Positions 49,443 through 60,107 of a DNA stretch of 64,000 bases are shown here, one piece after another. The notes under the pieces are model-generated. The model was not told the DNA's origin. It was given only the letters and a program-made list of their open reading frames with translations, and ran no database searches. Position 1 is the stretch's first letter, and each line of letters begins with the position of its first letter. The position numbers were made by a program, and so were the translations under genes. This DNA comes from Lineus longissimus (taxonomy: Eukaryota > Nemertea > Pilidiophora > Heteronemertea > Lineidae): assembly GCF_910592395.1 (NCBI RefSeq), contig NC_088322.1:7063431-7127430 (forward strand), in the 5' to 3' direction.

Positions 49443-52158
49443 AAAGGTACAATACATAGGCTACATTGTAAAATTGTAGTAAAAAATCCACAAGTTCAAT
49501 TTAACATTAGTCCGCTGGCCTAGTGTACTGTGTCTACTAAGAGCGACATGTCTAGCGAAGTGTTAAAGGAGGGCTATAGGCAGCAGCTAGGTTGGAAAGA
49601 AAAAGTTACGCTGTGTTGCCAATAGGGGTCTATCGCATCTCACAACACGTCGAAACTATCCGCGCTTGTACCAGGAACAAATTTAGTGCTGAATCTAACA
49701 TGACCAAAATGCCCTTTCTGTGTGTATCAGTCACCTGAAAATGGCCAATTTAACCCCCTGCTCCTGCCTATAGTACCCCTTTAATGGGCTCTGTACACGG
49801 TCAAACCAGCCGTACATTTACTATACAACGACTGTACATAGATTTTCATAAACTTTTTTAGGAGAATCTCAGACAACCCAAGCTTTAAGTAGGCTAGCTG
49901 TCGTACCTTTTAACATTAACATAGCAAATTTTCATCCAATTCCAATGGTTCTAATTACTCGTTTTGTAGTTAATCAATTCAACTATGGTCAAATATGACG
50001 AAGAATGGATACCGGTTTACTCAATCATAACAAATATACTTACACCCCTACCAAGAACAGAAAATGGGGCATAAATCAAATCCTGGTATGAGATATGTTA
50101 GACATATCTAACCTGAATCAAAATCACCAGATTGCAAACCTCCAGCTGAAATAATTATTAAACACGCCATCACGGAATGTATGCACTACCAGTTTCTTCC
50201 ATGACATCACCAAACAGTTAATCCTACACAGAGCCCTATTATTCATCCTCTCAATGCAAGTTAAACATATCTTTATCTCGGAAGCGAAGAATGCACAAAT
50301 GCATTATAGGTTTAGGTCTCACTCCACAGTTTCATCAAATTCATCTATCAGAATGTAACGTCCAACCCGCGCCGAGCCCCGAGGAAGATTTCTAAGGCTA
50401 TTTCATTGCATTTTGTTAGTTTCAGTGACGCTAGGTGGCGCCACATTTGATACCACTCGGATCTAGTCGAAAATTTGGCAAAAATAGCCTCAAATGGATA
50501 GAATTCCGTCTCTTTTTCCTCCGATTCACTGCTGTGCCTGTGTCGGGAAAAAAATATAGTTGATAAGTGCATAACAAATAAATTCCGTAATCGTTTTATT
50601 GTTTTCGTTACCTTGTATTCAAACAAAGACACTGCACTGGATAATGCTTTCAAAGGGAGTGAAGTCACGTTTGTTGAGTGTGATGCAACATATGCACACT
50701 GGTTGATCAAGCTGAATACATACACAGGTTCTGGGCAACAGTAATCATATGGCTCAATACATGCATGGACATTTCTATTTGGTTTTGATATTTTCAGATC
50801 AATCTTTCGTGAAGATCGATTATTGACATCGTGTTCATTCTGAGATTTGCGGTAACGTCAATCATTTCCCCAAGCAAAAATACAAAATTGATGTTTTTCG
50901 TGATATTTTGACATCAATCCCTGAAAACTAAAGGTTGCATCATACCCGTTTCCCTCAAAGCAGGACTCTGACATGGAGGAAGCGTGGGTAAGACGAGGTA
51001 CGGACAATCCGCTTCAAATGAGAATGCATTGAAATAACTGGTATAAATAACTAATGCACTGTACTGGAGGCAATATTGTAAAACTATTTTTCAAATATCC
51101 GTCTGAAAAAGATATCAAACTTGTAACAGAAACATGAATACATCGTGCGCCGACCGCCAGTTCCCGGGATCACCGCTTTTCAAATGTGCTGACTTGGTCA
51201 GACTTTTAATTTCAATGTAAGTGTAAGTAAGTGTAATCGGAGCGGTTTCAACATGTTAACGGTGTAATCAGCAAAATAATGATATGAAAAGGCATTGCGC
51301 AACCAACGTGTGTGCTATATATCCACTGTGTTTTGGGGGATGGGTGAGCACTGTAATCGAAAACGGCCTAGTCTGCTTACCTGCTGCTGGTGGTGGTGGT
51401 GTTGGCGGTCAACATCTAACTCTGTGATGCTGTTATGGTACTGGCTGATATCAACGAGGCATATCAATGGGTGGTTGTTTTTGCTCCGCCGTATTTGAAA
51501 TTGTATAGCATGTGCCGATGTAGGTAATGCTCGCAGAACACTTGCTGGGATAGTCTAAACAGGACGAAAATGTGTTCTTAATCAGTATAATAACCTGTCA
51601 AATGCAATATCTTATTATATCTGAACGGTTTATTCGAGGTAATAATGTATGGCTTGAATGCATGAATAAAAGATTCTTTTAAAGAACTTATTCCGGATAT
51701 TCTTACCGAGGAATGAGTGCCAGTTTTATAATTTCTGTTAAATCTGGAGCAGAAGCGTATCTTTTTACACCGTGACAAAATGCTCATGTGATTAATTTTT
51801 CGCTAACGGTATTTCTGGTTGTATAAAAATGTCAAAGGAGTCTTATTGATCGAACGAACTTGAAGAATGTTCAAGATGAACCTCATAGTCTCTGGTGGTT
51901 AATACTGCTGGCTGCCACAAAAAGGGCCCGGGGAGAATCCAGGATTGTATTTCTTGATGAACCGGCGTGGCTTCTAAGGAACTAAAAGTCCTGGCGATTC
52001 ACAACGCGTACAACGTATATATAGATAATCGAGAGTCTGTCAGATGGGACGAAAAGCCGTGGTTCCTTGTCCCTTAGTGTCTATGCCAGGGCAAGTAAAA
52101 TGTCCCACATCTGTGGTCATGGGCTCCATATCCCGGCAAACACCCAATTGGGTTTACG
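49443..52158. other. Gene-poor stretch
   Basis: AT-rich DNA without recognisable domains or long repeats. The longest ORF, 125 codons on the minus strand (50348-50725), has no family signature. Confidence 0.4.
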
Positions 52159-52167
52159 ACGCCGGTA

Positions 52168-53103
52168 GCGAAATTTTTTTCTGCAGGATACTTCTGCCAT
52201 AGTGTACATCTGACAGCCAATCAGAATTCAAGGCAAGCACGTGTCTTTGTTGACATCATCTTTCCACATGGCGCAATAATGTCAACAATGCCACGTGTTC
52301 TGATAATCTTGGAAAGAACAAGTTAGCAAATGGTTAGAGGAGTATATTAGCTAAAATATATTCATTTGCAGTATCTTAACATGTATTTTCATTGTCGAGT
52401 GGACTGTATTTATTGGACTTGTCTGTTAAAGGCGCACTGTGCTCGGCAAAATAGCCGAGGTTGAATGTTTATCTGTCAACCGTGTAACTAGTTCTGCTGT
52501 ATATGCATAGGAGGCGCCACCATTCAATTTATTTTGTTTGCTTGTCAAAATGTGTTTTATACAATGGCCCTTCAACAATGTTCAAACTACCAAAATAGGC
52601 CTGATACCTTCAACAGCAGACATCGGATACACTGTCCCTTTAATAATTATCAACATTGGCAACACTGTCAGTGTCACTGCCCCTTAAAATTTCACAAATC
52701 GCGAGACATCGGATACACTGTCCCTTTAATAATTATCAACATTGGCAACACTGTCAGTGTCACTGCCCCTTAAAATTTCACAAATCAATGCATGCACTGC
52801 AATGTAGCGATCAGATCAGCTGATGCCTCTTTTGTACGCATAATATCATCAATTTTAAAATGAATCTGTGCAATTCATTCCTAAACACTACGACACAAAC
52901 CTTGAGTTGAGCATAATTGGGGTCAGACAATGAACTATTGTCACATTCACAGTTGAAGTGGCACTCGGCATGCGACTCGGTATCGTCCATTGTATTTGCA
53001 TTATCATGCATAAATAAACAGTGTGACGTCAAAGATCGCGCCAATTGTGATTGGCTGTCAGATGTACACTGTGGCAGAAGTATCCTGCAGAAAAAAATTT
53101 CGC
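52168..53103. mobile_element. MULE-like MITE (936 bp) with 9-bp target duplication
   Basis: Inverted ends of about 58 bp with one or two mismatches, starting GCGAAATTTTTTTCTGCAGG. They are flanked by ACGCCGGTA at 52159-52167 and 53104-53112. A 9-bp duplication with long inverted ends is typical of Mutator-like elements. No transposase is encoded. Internally an 86-bp segment is repeated in tandem (52618-52703 and from 52704), with no differences seen. Confidence 0.85.
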
Positions 53104-53166
53104 ACGCCGGTAATACTACGATGTGATATGATTGATGATTGTGATGATTGAGTAAGTGGTCCATAC

Positions 53167-53328
53167 CAACTGTTGAGTGACGCCATTCACCACGTAGGCC
53201 TTTCCGATTATCGTTGAGATAAGCGTCTGGTCTTGAATATTTGACAATCGTTCCCATCTCTCTGTATCAAGCTCGAATACTTCGACACTCCTCGAACTCA
53301 GACTTGAACGCACTTCAAAGAGGAATTG
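53167..53328 (-). CDS. Possible kelch-like exon
   Basis: A 162-bp in-phase exon candidate (54 codons) between an acceptor (TTTTGAACACAAG) and a donor (CAGTTG|GTATGG). It encodes VEVFELDTERWERLSNI ... GKAYVVNGV, which resembles one kelch blade (a YDxxxxxW step, then G-K-x-Y-V-x-N/G-G). It lies downstream of the ZU5 module on the same strand and may belong to the same gene or to another. One blade alone is weak evidence. Confidence 0.4.
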
Positions 53329-53713
53329 CTTGTGTTCAAAAGAAGTAAAAGGTTTCTCTGATTATATAATGAATTCATAGATATATTCATGTATGTTGCT
53401 TAAATCTACACTTTGACTAGAATTCAAGGACTTGGACGAACTCTTACAGAGGGTGGCCAAGCTCTTCAAGCATTGAAGCCAGTCCCAGTCAGATATATAG
53501 GTTATCACTTTCACGATCAATATTGGACATGGGGACACAGATCTGACTAATAATCAGTCATTTCAAGTTTGGTCAATGTTCAATTTACATTTGGGCGGGC
53601 GGATGGGGATGGCGTTGGAAGCAAGCGAATGAGTTCGGGCATACGTACATGCATCTGGTTGCGATTGGAGCTCGCAAAGAAAATGTGGAGATTCAACTTG
53701 TTCTCTTCGTTAC

Positions 53714-54154
53714 CATGTCTTGTAGTGATGGCGGTGGAGACCAATATGTCTCTTCTTGGCAGGTCCACTTGCCGACCTTCCCGGGCTCCTATGGTGAATT
53801 CACTGAAATGGTTCGTCGTCAAAATCGCCCATTCACCTTCTACCCGAAAGCTACCAGCTGCATCCTTTTCCCACTCTAGTTGAGACTTGCTCCGAGTGAA
53901 AATATCCAGCCCGTTCATCTTGTCGGGCTCATCTGCGGAGATGTGGTGCTTGACTCTAAGGGTTACATCCTTGTCGAATTTGGTACCGTGTGGGCCACAG
54001 GTGATGCTTGGAGCGTAGCTAACAAATCTATCGTTACTCTCTTTTCCCCCTGTTTCTGTACGTGGCCGGCAGCAGTGTATGACTTCTGGTTCCCTAAGGG
54101 CCCCCTGCGGGATATCCATTGTGACAGAACCATCCAAGAATGCAAGACAGCCTC
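53714..54154 (-). CDS. ZU5 domain exon, module B
   Basis: The acceptor is before 54154 (CATTTAAG), with phase 1. It encodes GGCLAFLDGSVTMDIPQGAL, then SYAPSITCGPHGTKFDKDV and later GEWAILTTNHFSEFTI, the standard ZU5 pattern of a glycine pair, IPxGAL, GPxGxxF and a final F-S-F. ZU5 domains occur in UNC5, ankyrins and many invertebrate signalling proteins. The 3' end is uncertain: a donor at 53714 (CATG|GTAACG) is possible, while the frame stays open to about 53580. It is the paralogue of 55124-55659. Confidence 0.8.
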
Positions 54155-54546
54155 CTTAAATGATAACATTGACTATAGGCGGCTATCGGGTTATTCAGAG
54201 AGAGAAAAAACGTCTTCTTTAATGTTGCATATGGCTTAGACGTATTTATGCCCAGGAAGTATTCCTAGTTCGTGTGCCTCTCGAAGATACAGTGACATAC
54301 GTCATATATATTTCTGCACAGTGACAATGTAACTTTATATGACACAGTGTAAACTTTTGCAGTGCGCGTCATTATGTCAGTATGAATCTGACTCTATACG
54401 TCTCCAATAAACGCAAAGCAAGGGAAATAGTCATTTAGCCTGACCAAAAGCTACACGTCCTACACGTCCTACACGTCCTACACCCCCCCCCCCCCCCCCG
54501 GGTCGAGGGATTTATTTCTGCGGAGACTTCTTGCAAACAAGCATAC

Positions 54547-54685
54547 CTTTTGGTCCTATCACTGATACTGAATAGTTGCTCCCTTTCAGCACTTTTCCAA
54601 GTAACTCATTTGGGCCGTCACGCCGAAGCAGGCTCTTCGTTACTCCAAGGCTTACGTCTATATCAAATAGACTCGTATCATGAGG
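54547..54685 (-). CDS. Short exon before ZU5, module B (RDGPN domain)
   Basis: 139 bp, 46 codons plus one base, ending IGPK and a donor AAAAG|GTATGC. The acceptor is TTGTTACTTAAG. It contains SLLRRDGPNELLGKVL ... VSVIG. The last base completes a Gly codon with the start of the ZU5 exon at 54154, so the two join in frame as IGPKGG. A related exon with the same phase and motif is at 56037-56208. I do not recognise the domain. Confidence 0.65.
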
Positions 54686-55123
54686 CTTAAGTAACAATTA
54701 ATACTATGATGTATTATCGGAGGATCATCATGTAAGTCACACGTTTCGGTTGCCGAAGTCATGAAATATAGCAGCCGCCACAAGAATAAGGCCTCCACTA
54801 GCGTATAGCTGTCCAGGCATTAGAGTTAATATTCTGTTGCGTGACATGCTACAAAGACTGACATATTATATCGCAGCATAGTACAGACTTTTCCCCCATG
54901 AGATATCCGAGGACGAAAACCAATAAGGATTAGTTTTAAACTGGTTAAAGAGCTAATTGCCCTTCTGATGAATATTCCACGAATTCTCCAGTAAAAAAAT
55001 GTATGAAGTAGGCCTAGTGATCGTAAAGCCCAATCTTACAAAATTATGTGCTGAATAAGATCTGAAACCTGATTAGCAAACAATAGCGTGATTTTTGTCT
55101 TCGGGTTTCACGAGACTACCTAC

Positions 55124-55659
55124 CTGTACTTGCATGACGGGGAGAGTACTTGTGAGATAATTGATCAACTGCTCGATGGGCCCTACTAATGGTGCCGGTA
55201 GCCTGTTGAAATCGGGTAGAACCATGGCACAACCTGCATCAACGACACACCGACCTTTATCCTCTGCGTCCCTTGACATCTCTGTACGACGGGCAAGTGT
55301 GAAGTCGCTGAAGTGCTTCGTTTTCAGAACCACCCACTCTCCATCTGTTTCGAAGCTTGCATCGGTGTCTTCTCTCCACTTTGGGTTGATACCATCGCGC
55401 GTAAAGACATTAAGCATTTCCGTTTTTTGGCGGTCCATCTCGGTTATGCAGTGCTTAGTCTTCAAGGTGATAAACTTCGAAAACGTTGTGCCATCGGGAC
55501 CGCAGTCGATGGTAGGAGCGAAAAAGGCCAGATCGGCTTCCGGCCTTTTTCTGTCCGCGTTTGTTATCGGCCAGAAACAATAGATGATAGTCGCCTCTTC
55601 TAGTGCGCCTGGTGGTATTTCCATGGTGACATCTTTATCAACGAACGAGAGTATCCCAC
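55124..55659 (-). CDS. ZU5 domain exon, module A
   Basis: 536 bp from an acceptor TAATCATTCTAG to a donor GTACAG|GTAGGTAG. It encodes GGILSFVDKDVTMEIPPGAL, FFAPTIDCGPDGTTFSKF and GEWVVLKTKHFSDFTLARR, then a tail of about 60 residues (LPDFNRLPAPLVGPIEQL). Start phase and motif order match module B. The hydrophobic stretch just upstream (FGCVFICLIIL) is the pyrimidine tract of the intron, not a membrane helix. Both modules may belong to one gene or to two tandem genes. Confidence 0.82.
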
Positions 55660-55925
55660 CTAGAATGATTAGACATATAAAAACACAACCAAATAAACTC
55701 TTTATTTTGGTTTGGAATTTTCTTCTTTGTTTAAGCATATTCAATAATTTTATGTCCGAGTCGCGTTTCCTCACGAGCCTTTGGGTCTTCTTTAGTAATA
55801 TGTTACTTTATAACAGTCACAAACAAGCACGTTACAACAGTGAGCTGATAAGGTTGTCAATCGAACAAGTGATATTTGTTTAACAGATCTGTTATAACAC
55901 GAACTTGATAGGAAAATTTTGGCAG

Positions 55926-55977
55926 ACCGTATTTTGCAGCAAATTATTTCTTAACATGATTTGCTGCAAAATACGGT
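55926..55977. repeat. Perfect 19-bp hairpin in the module A intron
   Basis: ACCGTATTTTGCAGCAAAT at 55926-55944 pairs perfectly with 55959-55977 across a 14-nt loop. It lies between the two exons of module A. It could be a tiny transposon footprint or a structured RNA. Confidence 0.6.
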
Positions 55978-56036
55978 TTGATCAGACGACTTGTGTCAGG
56001 TACTATACAAGTGGCTGAGAGACTGTTAACCCTTAC

Positions 56037-56208
56037 CATCTTTTCCTATCACACCCATCGCCAGGTTCTTCCTCACCACGGTCTTCCCCACAGCGTTCGG
56101 TCCATCTCGTTTCAAAATTTCTTCAAGAGATCTTTCAATAATTTCCCTCTCTGCTTTGGTATGAAAAGTAGGTTGCGGTTCGCAGATGCTAGGTTCAACT
56201 GCTGGTGT
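56037..56208 (-). CDS. Short exon before ZU5, module A (RDGPN domain)
   Basis: 172 bp, 57 codons plus one base, from an acceptor TTTTTCCACAG to a donor GATG|GTAAGG. It contains IIERSLEEILKRDGPNAVG and MGVIGKD. It joins in frame to the ZU5 exon at 55659 (GKDGG). It aligns with 54547-54685 over about 40 residues (L-x-RDGPN, G-K, V-I-G). The upstream exons of the gene were not found. Confidence 0.65.
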
Positions 56209-56654
56209 CTGTGGAAAAATGGCAATCTACGTAATTCATAAAAACATAAAGTACTTTAGGCCAACTTGATTAAAAGTATACTGCAGGTTATTGATATTTT
56301 GCCTCCAAGAACTATCGAGCTGTCGACTTTAGTGTGAATACAAATTGAATTCTCCGTTTCGGCTCATTGTCCATGAAAGTTGTCAGTGAAGTCGAAAAGA
56401 TGATTTTACGGCGCACAGCATATAATGGGGAAAAAAGGGTGGTGCTCCTGAATATATAATTTTACAAGATTCTAAAAAATTTAACCAGGAACTTGTAAAA
56501 AATGTAAAGATTGCAAATGTATAAATGCACCTGAAGCATAAAATCTTAAAGGAATGGGCGGTTTTTTACTGCATTATGTTTGTTCCCGCCACATAAGTGC
56601 ACACCGAGATCAGAGTTCACATCAGCCCGCTATTACGATGCAACGCCATTTCCA

Positions 56655-57074
56655 TTATCGTCGCAGTAGCGGGGTATTTAATGACCAATTCATGGCTCCA
56701 GGAAGCGCCTTACTAGTGCATCGTTTCACATGGAAAGGATCGACGCATGGAGAGCTAACTCGGGTCAAATTGAAGTCAACATCGGAAAAGCGTGATAATT
56801 CAAACAGGTTTTGATTTTTTTCCCCTTTTTTGTGCAATTTGTTGATGGAACCTGGGTCGAAAAATGGTATATTTGGGTACATTCGCTTCCTTACCGGTGC
56901 ATCAGACATGTCAGATAAGAAGCCATCGTCACCAATCTCACCAATCTCATCATCTTTGAAAAGCTTTTGTAGGAACTGTAGCAGGGTTTGATGCATGCTC
57001 TCGTCCGTACATGTATAGGTAGTTATTCGTTTTCCAACAATTAGCTGTAATTTGGTTGGTGGCATAGTTGCCAT
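56655..57074 (-). CDS. Open frame of unknown type (139 codons)
   Basis: It starts MATMPPTKLQLIVGKR, has an acidic middle (KDDEIGEIGDDGFLSDMSD) and ends near ALPGAMN. The part at 56695-56860 has a diverged relative on the plus strand at 39884-40048, so this may be a dispersed element rather than a host gene. No known domain. Confidence 0.35.
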   Translation of the reverse strand: MATMPPTKLQLIVGKRITTYTCTDESMHQTLLQFLQKLFKDDEIGEIGDDGFLSDMSDAPVRKRMYPNIPFFDPGSINKLHKKGEKNQNLFELSRFSDVDFNLTRVSSPCVDPFHVKRCTSKALPGAMNWSLNTPLLRR

Positions 57075-57141
57075 TTTGAACGTTGAACATATGTCCTCTA
57101 CATATACCTAGAAAAGAAACCAGTCAGAGAAGCTTTAACTA

Positions 57142-57200
57142 CTGGATCCACTCACTAATAAGATCACAAGCCCGACAATACCCGAGTTTTCCCACCGCCT
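57142..57200 (+). repeat. Solo left end of the pogo-like family
   Basis: TA is followed by CTGGATCCACTCACTAATAA and, further in, CCACCGCCTCGATGGGTAG. Both match the ends of the 60108-62366 element. I found no matching right end before 60 kb. Confidence 0.65.
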
Positions 57201-58462
57201 CGATGGGTAGAATCATTGTTTTTTTAGAAACTTATAGCAATGAGTGCATCGTAATATTTCTTCCAGAACAGTCACACTTCAACTTAATGACGCGCGGCAC
57301 TAATGATTAAAACGATAATGAGACAAGACCACCATTGAATATTTATAGGTTAGACCTATCAATTATAGACGCGTGTGTTTTTAACTGTCAAGTGCATATT
57401 TGGAGAGGTATTGAAAATACTAGCATTGTACCCGTGGCGCAGGCAGGTTCAAATGGGCTATACCTTGAATAGATTGAATTGCAATAAACATCTAATGCAA
57501 TATCAAAGGAGCCATATCGAAGAGACAAATTAAACCAACCATTTGTCCACAGACTCGAACCTAGCTGTGGCGTGCTGTATGCGTGCATATAAAAGTATAT
57601 CAGTTGGTCCGATAGAGATGATGAGGCAATGCCTCGTTCCTTAGTCAGCAATATGCGCCTTTTTATACGGAGAAGAAGGAGTACCCAGATAGGCCTTCAC
57701 ATGTCGGCCTATAACTTTAAAATGCGTGCTCCTCCTACATGTAGCCAGGTCTCGGGCAAGGCACTTACTGGACAGGCAAGCTAGAAGTTCAGCACCGTGA
57801 GCAGCTCCCTGATAAGGCCATTTCAGGTTCAGCGCGCCTCTTCAGATCAAGTATTGAGAGCTGTGGTGAGCACATAAACATACCATGGTAACCTTCATTA
57901 TCACGGGTTAGCTCTGGCTAACACAGCACCCATAAACAATAGACCACCAATTTGACCCCAGCTCCTTACTGCGGGAAAACCCAAGTCCAGCAACCGAAAG
58001 TACCAAAAATACATTTTTGTTTACATTTGAACTGCACACATACGTTTGTTTACAATTTCTTTCCCCGCGAAATCTCGAAGATCAGGTGACCTACAATCGT
58101 GGATTTAAAATAACATTAACCTTGGTTCAGCAGGTCAACGCGTGTACAGGCTGTTCCAATCACCCCCCTACAGCCAGCCGTTCAACAGGTAGTGTTAGTC
58201 ACCCCACAGGGAGTGCAGGTGATTCATTAATCCCCTGCATAACTAAACAGCAATGACTTGGCTTCCGCGAGTGGTAAGGAGAATTGACTGTGTCCGATTA
58301 AAAATCCCTCATTACTGCTCCGCTGAAGTAAATTTCCGAAAATAAACATGACGTTGCATCAGGATAACATATCACCTGCAAACGTGCAAAATTTCGAGAC
58401 GAAACACGACCCCCAAATGGCACTTTAGCGAGCCGCCTTATAGTATTATGATATAGATACTC
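57201..58462. other. No gene recognised
   Basis: Mixed-composition DNA with ORFs under 90 codons on either strand. I see nothing I can support. Confidence 0.4.
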
Positions 58463-58721
58463 TGTTTCCTCACGTTTTCCGTCTTTGGGCGCCATATTTA
58501 GGAGGCCCGAAGGGATGAATACCTCGCATACCTAATACAAAGGTTCGGCCTAGTGGAGTGGACTGATTGGCTCAGATCGTTGGCGGAGACCTATGGCCAG
58601 ATACATCCACTACTTGCAGTCCACTACCATTAGCCGATGGGATTAATTGAATGCGTTGTATGAGCGGGCAATCGTGTTTGGGCTTTATTCATGGCGTGAC
58701 CGGAGCGGAACAAATGGACAA
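58463..58721 (+). mobile_element. Left-end fragment of the unit MITE
   Basis: It begins TGTTTCCTCACG and follows 14001-14250 for about 255 bp with about 10% differences, then stops matching. It shows that the 394-bp element of the tandem units is a dispersed repeat. Confidence 0.7.
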
Positions 58722-60107
58722 CAGAGTATTTGGTGTGGCAAGTCTACAGATATGAAGAAATTATTTGATGAACAATTAATTGTGATTTTTGCTAATTTGG
58801 CAAAAAGGGGCGTTTTTTGAGATTTTTCTGCCTGTTGGCTGAAAAGAGTGGAAATATCAACGTCTCTCCAATTTGTCCGATTATCAAAAAATACCGTGGT
58901 CAACTACCACTTTACATTTCACCATTTACTTGCCCGACTGTCCGGAATATCATATCAAAATTTCAGATTCACAACCCCACGCAGTATTTGATCCATCCGA
59001 CGCGGTCAAACATTGACAATTTTACTGCTAAAAGGCTTAAAAAATCAATGGTGGTCTTATATGGCATGATATATGTTGCAATATTCAATAATCAAAAAAT
59101 CAAAATAGCCATGTTTTGTATTACGTAATGTTCTAATAATACTGAAAAAACGGAGTCTTTCAATTTTTTTCGCTGAATCAAAATGGTGCCTCTGAGTGAG
59201 ATAAGCACGTTTTTATTTGTTTTTAAGTGGCAGTGTGGTTGGAAATGGCTGGGCTTCATCATGGCTTCTCGTTAATTGCCCAAGAGAGCAGTGGGATCAA
59301 AGGAAACTTGCCTTGACCTGACTCTTTATTTGAAAGACTCTGAAAAAAACTACCATTGGCAAATTATAACTTTGCGAACAATCTAGATTGGCAAAAATGA
59401 CAAATGTGAAATAATATTTTTGAATAATTTTTGCGATTCGCAAAAACTACAATGCCGAAAAGATGTCAATTTACAGTATTCTGGTAGGGGAGTAGAAGAA
59501 TTATTAGTGTAAGGTCTTACCTGCTCCTGAATCCTGTTGAAATAGGACAGTATATTTTGACTGGGTATCAGTATCCTTCAAGTTGCTGCTACGAAATGGC
59601 GAAGTGTCGCACGTAATACCGATTTAAACATGACCCGTTGGGGGAAATTGCAGAATTTTTATTGTGTTATGAATAATGAATTTCGACGATATACGCATTC
59701 GTTCGAAAAGTCATTACTTGTGTTTTTGGAAATTGACTTCTAATATGGCGCAACTCAATGGATGTTATTTGAACCAGAATTGAGTGAATCGAGCTATTAC
59801 CTGACTCAAGCCATGAAAACCATGCCTGATTGATTAACGATGATAATATGGTCTGCACGTTATGAATAAAGAATTAAGCTCCAGTGGCAACCGCAGGATG
59901 TAAATATTTAACAACATTGGGGGACTAATGGGTATTCGTAGTCAATCCTTTTAAGCTTAGGATTGACTATCATGAAACAATTGTCTCATTTAATCATGTC
60001 CAGTCATCCAGTCTGAAAAGAGCCCACATGACTACGCAAACTAAATCAATTGTATGTGCCCAGGTGTCTGTGATGGTTTAATTTGAAGTCATTATATATT
60101 CAATTTA
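58722..60107. other. No gene recognised
   Basis: AT-rich, stop-rich sequence. A short inverted repeat (AGTCAATCCT...AGGATTGACT) lies near 59940-59970. Nothing else supported. Confidence 0.4.

Noticed and set aside
54484..54500. Poly-C run preceded by CTACACGTC repeats
   Set aside because: Short simple repeat in intergenic or intronic DNA, without other support.
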